Program-made: the position numbers and the translations under genes
Notes under the pieces: generated by a model
Seen by the model: the letters and a program-made list of their open reading frames with translations, nothing else
Database searches by the model: none
What the model was told of the DNA's origin: nothing
NCBI RefSeq assembly: GCF_016862915.1
Contig: NZ_BONW01000011.1
Span: forward strand, 1 to 64,000
DNA: 64,000 nucleotides
Reading direction: 5' to 3'
Origin: Plantactinospora endophytica
GTDB lineage: Bacteria > Actinomycetota > Actinomycetes > Mycobacteriales > Micromonosporaceae
Part shown: piece by piece, positions 51,303 to 62,031 of the stretch
How positions within the stretch are numbered: position 1 is the first letter of the stretch
Layout of the letters: each line of letters opens with the position of its first letter

Positions 51303-51470
51303 GTGAGCCAGCCCGAGGAGAACCGCGAGAAGAGCGCCAAGACCGACGCCGTACTGCGACCACCGGCCGCCACCCCCGGGCCGGCGCGGCCCCGGCCACC
51401 GCAGGGCACCCGGCCGCGTACCGCCGACGAGCCGACCCCGCCCGCGTCGCAGCCGGAGGAGGAGGCGTGA
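51303..51470 (+). CDS. Small Pro-rich protein (55 aa)
   Basis: Unrecognised. Charged N-terminus (VSQPEENREKSAKTDAVL) and a Pro/Arg/Thr-rich remainder ending PEEEA; no fold expected. GTG 51303 has a very strong GAGGAGGGGAG site 5 nt upstream, and its TGA overlaps the ATG of the DUF3140 gene by one base (TGATG), so it is translated and coupled. It follows the ClpC-like gene by 122 bp and may be part of that unit. Confidence 0.6.
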   Translation: MSQPEENREKSAKTDAVLRPPAATPGPARPRPPQGTRPRTADEPTPPASQPEEEA

Positions 51471-51820
51471 TGGCCCGACAGCAACGGGTGGAGCCGGAGG
51501 TGGAGGAGCTGTGGCAGGACTTCCACGCCCGCGTCAACGTCACCTCGGAGCAGCTCCGTAGCTGGCTGCTCACCCAGGGGTCGGGCGAGCAGGCGTTCGG
51601 CGCCGACCCGGATCTCGGGCTGCCGGAGCCGGGCCGGCGGATCCTCGCCATCCTCGGCAAGCGCAAGGTCGACCTGACCGGCGACGACATCCAGGTGATG
51701 CGGGAGACGGTCGACGAGATCCAGGACCTGCTCGACACCCGGCCGGACGGCGGGCTGACCGACGAGAACTGGCGCCGGTCCCTGCTCGACCTCGGGCACG
51801 ACCCGCTGACCGCACGCTAG
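51470..51820 (+). CDS. DUF3140 family protein
   Basis: 116 aa. VEELWQDFHARVNVTSEQLRSWLLT and GRRILAILGKRKVDLTGDDIQVMRETVDEIQDLL, then WRRSLLDLGHDPL, are the conserved parts of DUF3140, a helical family often associated with DNA-related or stress genes in actinobacteria; function unknown. GGAGGAGGAGG precedes ATG 51470. Confidence 0.8.
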   Translation: MARQQRVEPEVEELWQDFHARVNVTSEQLRSWLLTQGSGEQAFGADPDLGLPEPGRRILAILGKRKVDLTGDDIQVMRETVDEIQDLLDTRPDGGLTDENWRRSLLDLGHDPLTAR

Positions 51821-51865
51821 CCGGGCCGGCCGGCGGGTTGCCGGCCGGCCTCTTCCGGTACCTGC

Positions 51866-52102
51866 CTACGCGCCGCCGATGGTCGGGACGCCCAGTCCGG
51901 CCGCCTCGGCGGCGTCGGTCCGCTCGGTGCGGAGCGCCTCCTCCCGGGCCAGCAGCGCCGCGTACTCGGCGACGTCCTCCGGGCTGGGCAGCTCCGGGAC
52001 CTGACGCAGGAAGGCCTCCACGTCGCGGGAGGCGGCGGTGTGCGCGGCGGCGATCTGCCGTGCGGTCTCCCGGTCGTCCGCCGGCGGGATCATGTCGGTC
52101 AT
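51866..52102 (-). CDS. Small conserved helical protein
   Basis: 78 aa, unrecognised. DDRETARQIAAAHTAASRDVEAFLRQVPELPSPEDVAEYAALLAREEALRTERTDAAEAAG forms two to three helices with a Pro-rich break. ATG 52102 is chosen as the first Met in the region of good codon usage. It is convergent with DUF3140. Confidence 0.6.
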   Translation of the reverse strand: MTDMIPPADDRETARQIAAAHTAASRDVEAFLRQVPELPSPEDVAEYAALLAREEALRTERTDAAEAAGLGVPTIGGA

Positions 52103-52338
52103 ACCGCTACCGGTACCCGCTTCCCGCCGCTTCGCACCGACCCGACCGAGGTAGCTGCCCGAACCACGCCTGCCACGAACCAGCTGAACCGGCCGTGTCC
52201 GGTCGAGATGGCGGACGTGGCCACGCCCGGTCGACCTTGCTGGGCTCCGGGAACGCCGCCGGGCTCCCCGCGTGGCGCGCGCGGGGAGCCCGGTCCGATC
52301 GGGGCGGGACCGCCGGTGGCGGTCACCCGGCCCGCCGG

Positions 52339-54298
<1,960 letters not shown>

Positions 54299-55597
54299 GT
54301 GTCCGTTCCCCGACCTGCCCGGCGGCCGGTGGTCCTGCTGGCCTACGCCGCGTTCGTCCTGGTCGGCCTGAGCGCTGGGGTCGGTGGGGTACTGCTGCCG
54401 GCCCAGATCGACGACTACGGGGTGGACAAGGCGACCATCGGCGTCACCTTCTTCACCTTCTCCGCCGGTTTCCTGCTGGCCGGATTCACCACCGGCGGGC
54501 TGATCGACCGCCTCGGTACCCGGGCCGCGCTGGCGGTCGGCGCCGGTGCCTTCGTCCTGGCCGGTCTCTACACGGCGGTCCGCCCGCCGTTCCTGGCCTT
54601 CGTGGCCGTGCAGGTGCTGGCCGGCTACGGCATCGGGGTACTCGAGTCGGTGCTCAACGCCCACCTCAGCGAGCTGTCCGGGGCCACCACGCTGTTGAAC
54701 CGGCTGCACGCCTTCTTCGGCGTCGGGGCGTTGCTGGCGCCCGCGCTGGCCGCCTGGCTGCTGCGGTCGCTGCCGTGGACGGCCGTGTGGCTGGTACTCG
54801 CGCTGGCCTGTCTGCCGCTGGTCGCCGGCTTCCTGCTGGCGTACCCGCCGCGCCGGCACGCCGCCGACGGACCGGACCCGGTGGCCGACGACGGCGGTCC
54901 GGCGGACGGCAGGCTGGCACCCGGCGCTCCGGCAACCGACGGCGCGGCCCCGGCACCCGACGCCCCGCCGGGCCGGTCCCGCAGCGGCAACGGCAACGGC
55001 AGCCTGCTGGGCGCGGCGCTGCGGCAGCCGGCGGTGGTGCTGGCGGCGGTCTTCCTCGCCGTCTACGTCGGCCTCGAGATCAGCGTCGGCAACTGGGCCT
55101 TCAGCCTGCTGGTCGACGGGTACGGCCAGTCGGGGGTGCTGGCCGGCTACGCGGTCAGCGGCTACTGGCTGGGCCTGACGGCGGGCCGGTTCCTGATCAG
55201 TCCGCTGGCCACCCGGGCCCGGCTGACCCCGGTCGCCACCAGCATGGGTTGCCTGGTCGGGGTCACGGTCAGCGCGGTACTGGCCTGGCTGGTACCGGTC
55301 GCGGCGGTGGCCAGCGTCGGGCTGGTACTGCTCGGGTTCTTCCTCGGGCCGCTCTTCCCGACCGCGATGGCGATGGTGCCCCGGCTGACCGCGACCCGCC
55401 TGGTGCCGACCGCGATCGGCCTGATGAACGGCGTCTCGGTGCTCGGCGGTGCGGTCTTCCCCTGGCTGGCCGGCGCGGTCGCCCAGGGGATCGGGGTGTG
55501 GACCCTGCTGCCGTTCGCCGTGACGCTGGCGGTCGGCCAACTCGCGATCTGGTGGCGACTGGCCCGACGGATCACCCCGGCCCGGCAGCCGGCCTGA
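54299..55597 (+). CDS. MFS transporter (FucP/YbjJ-like)
   Basis: 432 aa with 12 helices split by a Pro/Ala/Gly/Asp-rich loop of about 45 residues (about 185-230). FFTFSAGFLLAGFTTGGLIDRLGTRAAL is the loop 2-3 motif; GYGIGVLESVLNAHLSELSGATTLLNRLHAFFGVGALLAPALAAWL and YVGLEISVGNWAFSLLVDGYG are typical for FucP/YbjJ-like MFS proteins, which transport sugars or related solutes. GTG 54299 has GAGGAG 5 nt upstream. Confidence 0.85.
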   Translation: MSVPRPARRPVVLLAYAAFVLVGLSAGVGGVLLPAQIDDYGVDKATIGVTFFTFSAGFLLAGFTTGGLIDRLGTRAALAVGAGAFVLAGLYTAVRPPFLAFVAVQVLAGYGIGVLESVLNAHLSELSGATTLLNRLHAFFGVGALLAPALAAWLLRSLPWTAVWLVLALACLPLVAGFLLAYPPRRHAADGPDPVADDGGPADGRLAPGAPATDGAAPAPDAPPGRSRSGNGNGSLLGAALRQPAVVLAAVFLAVYVGLEISVGNWAFSLLVDGYGQSGVLAGYAVSGYWLGLTAGRFLISPLATRARLTPVATSMGCLVGVTVSAVLAWLVPVAAVASVGLVLLGFFLGPLFPTAMAMVPRLTATRLVPTAIGLMNGVSVLGGAVFPWLAGAVAQGIGVWTLLPFAVTLAVGQLAIWWRLARRITPARQPA

Positions 55598-55634
55598 GCC
55601 TTTCCGGCCCCCGCGCCCCGCCGCGCGCCGGCGG

Positions 55635-55664
55635 CCCTCGGCGCCTACCTCGGACTGCCGAGGG
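55635..55664. terminator. Hairpin between converging MFS and LysR genes
   Basis: CCCTCGGC (55635-55642) pairs with GCCGAGGG (55657-55664) around a 14-nt loop, between the two stop codons. Confidence 0.45.
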
Positions 55665-55736
55665 CGGAGCGCCGGCAGCGTCGGACGCTGGACGGAGCGG
55701 CGCCGCTCCGGACGGACCCGCGACGCGGCCGAGCGG

Positions 55737-56708
55737 TCAGGCGGCGGCGAGGTCCTGGGCGCCGAAGTTCGGGTTGCGGGACAGCCAGGCGAGGTAGTTC
55801 GGGTTGCGGGACAGCGAGTCGGTGTAGGCGGCGATGGCGTGCCCGAGCACCCGGTCGGCGATGTCGGCCGCCGGAGCGTCCGGATGCCAGCCGAGCAGCA
55901 GCCGCCAGCGCAGCGGCGTGTGCGCCAGCGGACGGGTGACCAGCCCGGAGACCGGCCGGAAGGTCGCCTGGGCCAACGCGATCGCCTCGCCCGCCTCGAC
56001 CAGGTCGATGCAGCTCCGGATGTCGGTCTCGTAGATCTTCGCCGGGGTGAAACCGGCCCGGGCGCAGGCAGCGACGAAGCAGTCGGCGAAGCAGCCGTCG
56101 CCGGGCGCCGCCGCCCAGCGCTCGTCGGCGAGCGCCGCCAGGTGCACCTCGGCGTTCGCGGCCAGCGGATGTGCCTCCGGCAACAGTACGAAGACCGCGT
56201 CGACCGCCACCGCCCGCCAGGTCAGCCCGAACTCCGCCGACGGAACGGCGTCCCCGCAGACGCCGGAGAGGACGAAGTCGAGCCGGCCGCTGAGCACCAT
56301 CTGGGCCAGCTCGTCCACCGACCACGAGGCATGGGTGCTGATCTGCGCGTGTGGCTGGTCGGCGGCGAGCCGGTGCACCAGTCCACCGAGGATCGGGCTG
56401 TTCACCCCGCCGAACCGGAACCGGGTCATCGTGGTGCCGGTACCGGCCAGCCGGGCGGCCTCGTCCTGCAGGCCCTTCATCGCGGGCAGCAGTACCCGGG
56501 CCCGGGCCAGCACCAGCTCGCCCAGCGCGGTCGGTCGGGCACCGCGACGATCCCGCTCGAACAGCGGGCCGCCGAGCGTGCGCTCGATGCGCTGGAGCTG
56601 TGCGGTGAGCGCCGGCTGTGCCAGGCCCAGTGTCGAGGCCGCCTTCGTCACGCTGCCCGTCTCCGCGATCGCGCAGACCACCTTGAGGTGACGCAGCTCC
56701 AGGTTCAT
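55737..56708 (-). CDS. LysR-family transcriptional regulator
   Basis: 323 aa. HTH in LELRHLKVVCAIAETGSVTKAASTLGLAQPALTAQLQRIERTLGGPLFERDRRGARPTALGE (3-66); effector domain about 92-300. The C-terminus has an internal echo: SLSRNPNYLAWLSRNPNFGAQ, coded by a repeated GTTCGGGTTGCGGGACAGC (about 55765 and 55796). The usual divergent target gene is absent: upstream lies the ThuA-like gene in the same orientation. An inverted repeat CCTTTGG/CCAAAGG at 56747-56775 could be its autoregulatory site. Confidence 0.9.
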   Translation of the reverse strand: MNLELRHLKVVCAIAETGSVTKAASTLGLAQPALTAQLQRIERTLGGPLFERDRRGARPTALGELVLARARVLLPAMKGLQDEAARLAGTGTTMTRFRFGGVNSPILGGLVHRLAADQPHAQISTHASWSVDELAQMVLSGRLDFVLSGVCGDAVPSAEFGLTWRAVAVDAVFVLLPEAHPLAANAEVHLAALADERWAAAPGDGCFADCFVAACARAGFTPAKIYETDIRSCIDLVEAGEAIALAQATFRPVSGLVTRPLAHTPLRWRLLLGWHPDAPAADIADRVLGHAIAAYTDSLSRNPNYLAWLSRNPNFGAQDLAAA

Positions 56709-56746
56709 AGCGTGACGGTAGGACCCGAAAGGGATTCACGGGAAGA

Positions 56747-56775
56747 CCTTTGGCCAGTGAAAGATCCCCCAAAGG
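56747..56775. promoter_or_regulatory. CCTTTGG-N15-CCAAAGG inverted repeat upstream of lysR
   Basis: Seven-base perfect arms separated by 15 nt, 39 bp before the LysR start codon and just after the ThuA-like stop. Long-spaced arms are compatible with a LysR tetramer site. Confidence 0.4.
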
Positions 56776-56802
56776 AAACCCAAACTGCGACCGAACGGAC
56801 AC

Positions 56803-57477
56803 CTAATTCTGACGGGCGGCCCAGATCAGGCCCCGCTCGGTGATCCGCCGGATCGGCGGCAGGGTCAGGTCGTCCAGCTTGTGGCCGACCGTCGAGACGA
56901 AGACCCGGCCGGCGCCCCAGGATCTGGTCCACACCGCCGGCAGGGTCACCGACCGGTCCCACGGGCTCGCTCCGGCCGGTGCGGTGGCCGGCTCAGGCTC
57001 GAAGGTCACCGTCGCGAGTACGTCGTTGAGCGGGTCGGTCAGCACCCAGTACTTCTCGGTGTGCAGGCGTACCGACCCGATGTCCCGGACGATCGGATGG
57101 TCGGCCCGGTCCGGTGACACCGTCAGCTCGTGGTCGACGAAGCCCGCCGGATGGTGCACGAAGACCCCGCCGGTGAGCTGGTGGTACGCGTTGTGGTGGA
57201 AGGCGCCCACGATTCCGCCGTGCCACCCCGCGAATCCGGTACCGGCCCGGACCGCCGCGATCAGGCCCGTCGCCTGCGCCTCGCTGATCGTGCCGATGGA
57301 CCAGCACTGCACCACCAGGTCGGCGGCGGCCATCCGGTCCGGATCGGCGTAGACGGCGAGGTCGTCGTGCACCTCCACGGCGAAGCCCGCCGACCGGAGG
57401 AACGGGACGAACACCTCGGTCGCCGCCACCGGTACGTGGCCCTCCCAGCCACCCCGGACCACCAGAGCGTCTCGCAC
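56803..57477 (-). CDS. ThuA-like protein (glutamine amidotransferase-like fold)
   Basis: 224 aa. ALVVRGGWEGHVPVAATEVFVPFLRSAGFAVEVHDD, CWSIGTISEAQATGLIAAVRAGTGFAGWHGG, GAFHHNAYHQLTGGVFVHHPAG and a terminal GRVFVSTVGHKLDD...RGLIWAAR are ThuA blocks. ThuA of rhizobia takes part in trehalose/disaccharide catabolism; other relatives are of unknown activity. No nucleophilic Cys of amidotransferases is present. GTG 57477 has GGAGG 5 nt upstream. Confidence 0.85.
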   Translation of the reverse strand: MRDALVVRGGWEGHVPVAATEVFVPFLRSAGFAVEVHDDLAVYADPDRMAAADLVVQCWSIGTISEAQATGLIAAVRAGTGFAGWHGGIVGAFHHNAYHQLTGGVFVHHPAGFVDHELTVSPDRADHPIVRDIGSVRLHTEKYWVLTDPLNDVLATVTFEPEPATAPAGASPWDRSVTLPAVWTRSWGAGRVFVSTVGHKLDDLTLPPIRRITERGLIWAARQN

Positions 57478-57743
57478 GGCATCCTCCGTCCACCAGCGCC
57501 TCGGCCCGGGGGGTCCACACCGGGCCGAGCAGGATCATGACATCCCGGGATCCGGCGCGTCGCCCGGATCCGGCGCGGCCCCACCCCGCCGTACCGTCCG
57601 CCGCCGTCGACGGACCCCGTGGACCGGTCCGCGTCCGTACACGTCCGCCTGCGGTCCCGTGCAGGACCTTGTCCGGCCAGTTCGCCCTTCGGACCATGGA
57701 AATACGCCCGCCAACGCAATTCCGGATTCCACTGGAGACCGTC

Positions 57744-57983
57744 ATGAACCGCTCGCGTATACCGGCATCCGTCGGCTGCACGCTGTCGGAAATGGCCGGC
57801 CTGCTCGCACCGTCCCTGCTGGTCGTCGCGGCCGGGATCGCGGAACTCGGAAACTGCCAGAAGACCGCGCTGCTGCTCGGCGTGACGTCCGCCCTGATCC
57901 AACTCCGGGGCGATGTCCGGCGCAGGAGAATGGCTCGTACGGGGTCCGACGACGTTTCGGACCCGACCGACGCGGACGGCTGA
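57744..57983 (+). CDS. Small hypothetical protein with one hydrophobic segment
   Basis: 79 aa, unrecognised. Central MAGLLAPSLLVVAAGIAELG could be a membrane or buried helix; the C-terminus is Arg rich then acidic (RRRRMARTGSDDVSDPTDADG). CTGGAGACC is a good ribosome binding site before ATG 57744. The region just upstream is less GC-rich than usual, compatible with a promoter. Confidence 0.5.
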   Translation: MNRSRIPASVGCTLSEMAGLLAPSLLVVAAGIAELGNCQKTALLLGVTSALIQLRGDVRRRRMARTGSDDVSDPTDADG

Positions 57984-58108
57984 TCCCGCTCGTTCGCCCA
58001 CCTGTCGAGAATCGCGTCATCCAGAATTGAAAGTCCGTCCCCGACCGCATGTCGCGGAGGTGGCGGATCCGGGTGGAGGCCGCCGGGCGCCCGGCGGCCT
58101 CCCACGGC

Positions 58109-59422
58109 TCAACCGAGGACGTTCGGAAGTGACGTACGGCCGAACCCCTCGATCGTCTCCTGCAGGTCCCGGGACTCGGCGCTGTCGAACCGGTTCAGGC
58201 TCCGGTGCACCAGGTGCATCGTCCGGACCAGGTCGTGGATGCGCTTCTCCGGCGGCAACGCCAGCACCGGCCGCAGCGAGTCGGCGACGCCGTCCAACTC
58301 GCCCCGGGACACCCGGGCCAGCGCCAGGCTGATGTGCGAGTCGGCCAGGCAGGTGAAGTCCCAGCCGGGCTGGTCACGATCCTGGTACGCCCGTACCGCC
58401 TGGCTGGAGAGCCGGTCCGCGTCGTCCGACTCGGTCGGCAGGGTGGCCAGGGCGCGACCGGCGTAGTAGAGGAGCTTCGGGCGGCCGAAGACGCAGAGCC
58501 CGCCCATCTCGTCCAGTTCGTCCCCCCGGGCCCGCTCCTGGGCCTCCTCGGCCCGCTGGATGTTCGCCCTGGCCTGCTCGGCGTTGCCCAGCGACGCCCA
58601 GGCACGGGCCTGACCGGCGTAGAGCCAGGCGGAGGCCGTACCGGTCGTCTGGGGAGTCGTCTGGGCGCCGAGGTCGGCGTAGCGGAGCGCCTCGCGGGAC
58701 CGGTCGGCCCAGAAGCAGATGTAGGACTGTAGGCCACGGACCCAGGTGCGCAGCCCGTCGTGGCCGGTGTAGTCGGCCCAGAGGTACGCGGTGCGGGCGT
58801 GGGTGAGCGCCAGGTCGGGCTTGGAGACGTCGTTGGCCGCGTTGGCGAGCAGGGCGCCGACGATGGTGGCCAGGAAGTACAGCTCGCGGGCGTTGGCCGG
58901 GGTCTGCCGCCGTTCCAGGAACGACAGGATGGTGCCCTGCGCGGCCACCAGCCGGCCGAGGATCGTCGGCAGGGGCTGCGTGCCGTACAGGTTGGCGAGG
59001 TCGCGTACCTCCTCGTGCAACCCCTCGATCACCTCACCGCTCATCGGCAGGTCCCGGTCCAGCGCGAAACGACGCGATTCTTCGGCGGCCATCTCCAGCA
59101 ACTCCACTTCCGTCTGCGACGCCGGTACGACCACGGCGGCGCGGGACGGATCGACGAGTTGATCTCCGCCCCACGGCCGCAGCAACTCGTCGACCGGCAG
59201 GTTGAACATGGCGTGCAGTACGCGACGGGTCGCGGGTGTGGTGCCGGACCGCTCGCCCGAGGCGAGCCGGCGCAGGTGCCGGGCGGTGATGCTCAGCCCC
59301 CGTTCGCCGAGGGTCCGGGCCAGCCGTTCGAACTCGGCCGCCACCTCTTCGTAGGTGCGGTCCTGCTGTCGCAACAGTTGTTCGAGGACGGTTCTCGCCT
59401 CCCCGACGTTTCGACCGGCCAT
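58109..59422 (-). CDS. HTH (XRE-like) regulator with TPR-type repeats
   Basis: 437 aa. The N-terminus (about 5-75) is a helical HTH-like domain: ARTVLEQLLRQQDRTYEEVAAEFERLA, LSITARHLRRLASGERSGTTPATRRVLHAMFNLPVDELL. The rest is an all-helical solenoid of TPR type (about 110-420), including ASAWLYAGQARAWASLGNAEQARANIQRAEEA and SHISLALARVSRGELDGVADSLRPVLAL. Such actinobacterial regulators control secondary metabolism or development through signals that are mostly unknown. ATG 59422 has GAGGAGACGG upstream. Confidence 0.8.
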   Translation of the reverse strand: MAGRNVGEARTVLEQLLRQQDRTYEEVAAEFERLARTLGERGLSITARHLRRLASGERSGTTPATRRVLHAMFNLPVDELLRPWGGDQLVDPSRAAVVVPASQTEVELLEMAAEESRRFALDRDLPMSGEVIEGLHEEVRDLANLYGTQPLPTILGRLVAAQGTILSFLERRQTPANARELYFLATIVGALLANAANDVSKPDLALTHARTAYLWADYTGHDGLRTWVRGLQSYICFWADRSREALRYADLGAQTTPQTTGTASAWLYAGQARAWASLGNAEQARANIQRAEEAQERARGDELDEMGGLCVFGRPKLLYYAGRALATLPTESDDADRLSSQAVRAYQDRDQPGWDFTCLADSHISLALARVSRGELDGVADSLRPVLALPPEKRIHDLVRTMHLVHRSLNRFDSAESRDLQETIEGFGRTSLPNVLG

Positions 59423-59724
59423 CTTCCGTCTCCTCACGCGCTGCACGACTAATCATGCGGATGTGGTGGAGCGCCCGAAAGGGTAAAAGGGGCCTGGTCC
59501 GCATGTGGTCCCACACTGGTCCATAACGGGTCCACGGCCGGCCACGGCGAATGGATCTCGGGGGTACTGTCCGACTATTCGACGATACGGCACAGCGGCG
59601 TCGACAATGGAATACTTTCCGGCGGCCGAACGGCCGGTGGCCCCGTCGACTACGACGGGGCCACCGGCCGTTCGCGCTACGGTTCCGTGGCACGTCCCGG
59701 ACGGGGACGGCCGGACGGGTCGGT
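59423..59724. other. 302-bp spacer with one strong hairpin
   Basis: It contains the terminator hairpin at 59627-59674 and, between it and the XRE/TPR start, about 200 bp of moderately AT-richer sequence where that gene's promoter must lie; no clear -35/-10 pair was identified. Confidence 0.5.
59627..59674 (-). terminator. Perfect 22-bp-stem hairpin after the hemerythrin-like gene
   Basis: Left arm 59627-59648 (CGAACGGCCGGTGGCC...) and right arm 59653-59674 pair without mismatch around ACTA. It lies 50 bp after the stop of the minus-strand hemerythrin-like gene. No U tract. Confidence 0.65.
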
Positions 59725-60363
59725 TCAGGTCGCTGCCGGCGGGGTCAGGTCGTCGACGTACGTCGGCCGGCCACTGACCGCGTCCCGCACCTTGTCGACC
59801 ACGCCGAGGGCGGGCTCGACCACCCGGTTCCACGGCGGCGCCGTCGGGGCGTCCGGATGCGGCCGGGTCGGCGCGGCCTCCTCGGCGATCTCCACCCGGT
59901 TGCCGAGCCGGATCAGGTCGGCACTGCTCGCCGCCGCCCGCAACGCGGGGAAGATCTCCGTCGACGCGGTCGACGCGTGCCGGCGGAGCTGGCCGGTGAC
60001 CTCGTCGGCGAGCTGGGCGAACCGGGGCTCGGTCGGCGTGACGTGCGCGAGTTCGCGGAGCGTACGCAGCAGGTGGGTGTCGGCCGCGATCTCCCGGTCG
60101 GCCAGCGGCCCGCCGTCGGGCAGTGCGCTGCGTACGGTGGGGTAGAGGTACTGCTCCTCGCCGGACAGGTGCCGGGCGACGGTCGCGGTCAACACCTCGG
60201 CGACCTGGCTGCGCCGCTCCGGGGCGCTGTCGTCGGTCAGCTCACCGCAGAGCGCCACGATCTGGTCGTGCTCCTCGGCGAGCAGTTCCACCATGCTGCG
60301 CCCGCCGGGCCGGTAGTCCTCGTCCTCACCGGTCGGGGGCAGCGGGGGAAGTGGCACACTCAC
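59725..60363 (-). CDS. Hemerythrin-like (HHE) domain protein
   Basis: 212 aa. Four-helix HHE pattern: MVELLAEEHDQIVALCGEL, VARHLSGEEQYLYPTVRSAL, DTHLLRTLREL and LRRHASTASTEIFPALRAAA. The His and Glu residues (EEHD, RHxxGEE, THLL, RRH...E) can bind a di-iron centre and so O2, NO or iron. The C-terminus is Pro rich, ending in RDAVSGRPTYVDDLTP. GTG 60363 has AGGAGG 7 nt upstream. Divergent from the M20 peptidase. Function in redox/NO stress is inferred from the family. Confidence 0.82.
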   Translation of the reverse strand: MSVPLPPLPPTGEDEDYRPGGRSMVELLAEEHDQIVALCGELTDDSAPERRSQVAEVLTATVARHLSGEEQYLYPTVRSALPDGGPLADREIAADTHLLRTLRELAHVTPTEPRFAQLADEVTGQLRRHASTASTEIFPALRAAASSADLIRLGNRVEIAEEAAPTRPHPDAPTAPPWNRVVEPALGVVDKVRDAVSGRPTYVDDLTPPAAT

Positions 60364-60523
60364 GGTCGGCCTCCTCACTGGCTGGTCCGCCGCGATCCGG
60401 TGCCGGATCCATCGACCGGCACTGCTCGCGGACAACCGCAGGTACCCGGCGGTCCAGACGGCGAAACCCGACACCGGGTGGGGGCGGAACGCGCCGGGCC
60501 GCCCGGCTGGTATGAAGAACCGC

Positions 60524-61852
60524 ATGAGTAGCCAGCCCGCGTCCACCCATCCGAGCGCCACCGACGAGGTCGTCGAGCTGTGCCGGGACCTGCTCCGGAT
60601 CGACACCAGCAACACCGGGGACCCCGAGACGAGTGCCGGCGAACGGGTCGCCGCGGAGTACGTGGCGGAGAAGCTCGCCGAGGTCGGCGTCGAGGCGCAG
60701 CTACGCGAGTCGGCCCCGGGGCGGACCAGCCTGGTCGCCCGGATCCCCGGTACCGACCCGGGCCGGGGCGCCCTGCTGGTGCACGGGCACCTGGACGTCG
60801 TACCGGCCGAGGCGAGCGAGTGGTCGGTGCACCCGTTCTCCGGCGAGATCGCCGACGGCTACCTCTGGGGCCGGGGCGCGATCGACATGAAGGACTTCGA
60901 CGCGATGGTGCTCGCGGTGGTCCGGGACTGGCAGCGCACCGGGGTACGCCCACCGCGTGACCTGGTACTCGCCTTCACCGCCGACGAGGAGGCCGGTGGC
61001 GAGTACGGCGCGCACTTCCTGGTCGACCGGCACCCGGAGCTGCTGGAGGGCTGCACCGAGGCGATCGGCGAGGTCGGCGGCTTCTCCTACACCGTCAGCC
61101 CGGACCTGCGGCTCTACCTGATCGAGACGGCGGAGAAGGGCCTGGAGTGGCTGCGGCTGCACGCCCGGGGCCGGCCCGGCCACGGCTCGATGGTGCACGA
61201 CGACAACGCCGTCACCGCGCTGGCCGAGGCGGTGGCCCGGGTCGGCCGGCACCGGTTCCCGATCGTCGTCACCCCGACCGTGCGGGCGTTCCTGGAGCAG
61301 GTCTCCGAGGCGCTCGGCATCGAACTCGACCCGGACGACCCGGAGTTGGCGATCAGCAAGCTCGGGCCGATCGCCAACCTGATCGGCGCGACGGTCCGGA
61401 ACACCGCCAACCCGACCCGGCTGGCCGCCGGCTACAAGGACAACGTGATCCCCAGCCGGGCCAGCGCCACCATCGACTGCCGGAGCCTTCCCGGCCAGGC
61501 GGAACTCTTCCTGGAGCAGTTGCGCGAGGTGGTCGGGCCGGACATCGAGATCGAGCACATCCAGCGGCAGCCGGCGCTGGAGACCAGCTTCGACGGCGAC
61601 CTGGTGGACGCGATGGCGGCGGCGCTGCGGGCCGAGGACCCGGGTGCCCGGCCGGTGCCGTACATGCTCTCCGGCGGCACCGACGCCAAGGCGTTCGCCA
61701 AGCTCGGCATCCGCTGCTTCGGCTTCGCGCCGCTGCGGCTGCCGGCCGACCTGAACTTTTCCGCACTCTTCCACGGCATCGACGAGCGGGTGCCGGTCGA
61801 CGGACTACAGTTCGGCGTGCGCGTGCTCGACCGGTTCCTCCGCCAGAGCTGA
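60524..61852 (+). CDS. M20 family metallopeptidase
   Basis: 442 aa from ATG 60524. Metal ligands and catalysis: HGHLDVVP (His89, Asp91), WGRGAIDMKDFDA, and TADEEAGGEYGAHFL with the catalytic Glu pair; dimerisation domain about 190-310 (ARGRPGHGSMVHDDNAV), final His in FHGIDERVP. It resembles the ArgE/DapE/CPG2-like group that removes acyl or peptide groups from amino acids. TATGAA lies 7 nt before ATG 60524, so a leaderless start is plausible; ATG 60512 is the alternative. Exact substrate unknown. Confidence 0.9.
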   Translation: MSSQPASTHPSATDEVVELCRDLLRIDTSNTGDPETSAGERVAAEYVAEKLAEVGVEAQLRESAPGRTSLVARIPGTDPGRGALLVHGHLDVVPAEASEWSVHPFSGEIADGYLWGRGAIDMKDFDAMVLAVVRDWQRTGVRPPRDLVLAFTADEEAGGEYGAHFLVDRHPELLEGCTEAIGEVGGFSYTVSPDLRLYLIETAEKGLEWLRLHARGRPGHGSMVHDDNAVTALAEAVARVGRHRFPIVVTPTVRAFLEQVSEALGIELDPDDPELAISKLGPIANLIGATVRNTANPTRLAAGYKDNVIPSRASATIDCRSLPGQAELFLEQLREVVGPDIEIEHIQRQPALETSFDGDLVDAMAAALRAEDPGARPVPYMLSGGTDAKAFAKLGIRCFGFAPLRLPADLNFSALFHGIDERVPVDGLQFGVRVLDRFLRQS

Positions 61853-62031
61853 CCACCCGTCCGCCTGGCACACCGGGACGGTACTCGTCTACGGTTCCCC
61901 GGTTGATCCATCTACTTCCGGTTCCACCTAATCTCGGTCCGTCAACGCCGGCCCCCGTCGGCGTCGACTCCCCGCCCGCGCGGCAGTCGGCCGGCGGCCG
62001 GTGACATCGCACTGAAGGGACAGGCCACACC

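Noticed and set aside
59627-59674. Inverted repeat as an attachment site or IS end
   Set aside because: Perfect 22-bp arms with a 4-nt loop directly after a stop codon, with no integrase or transposase nearby, fit a terminator.
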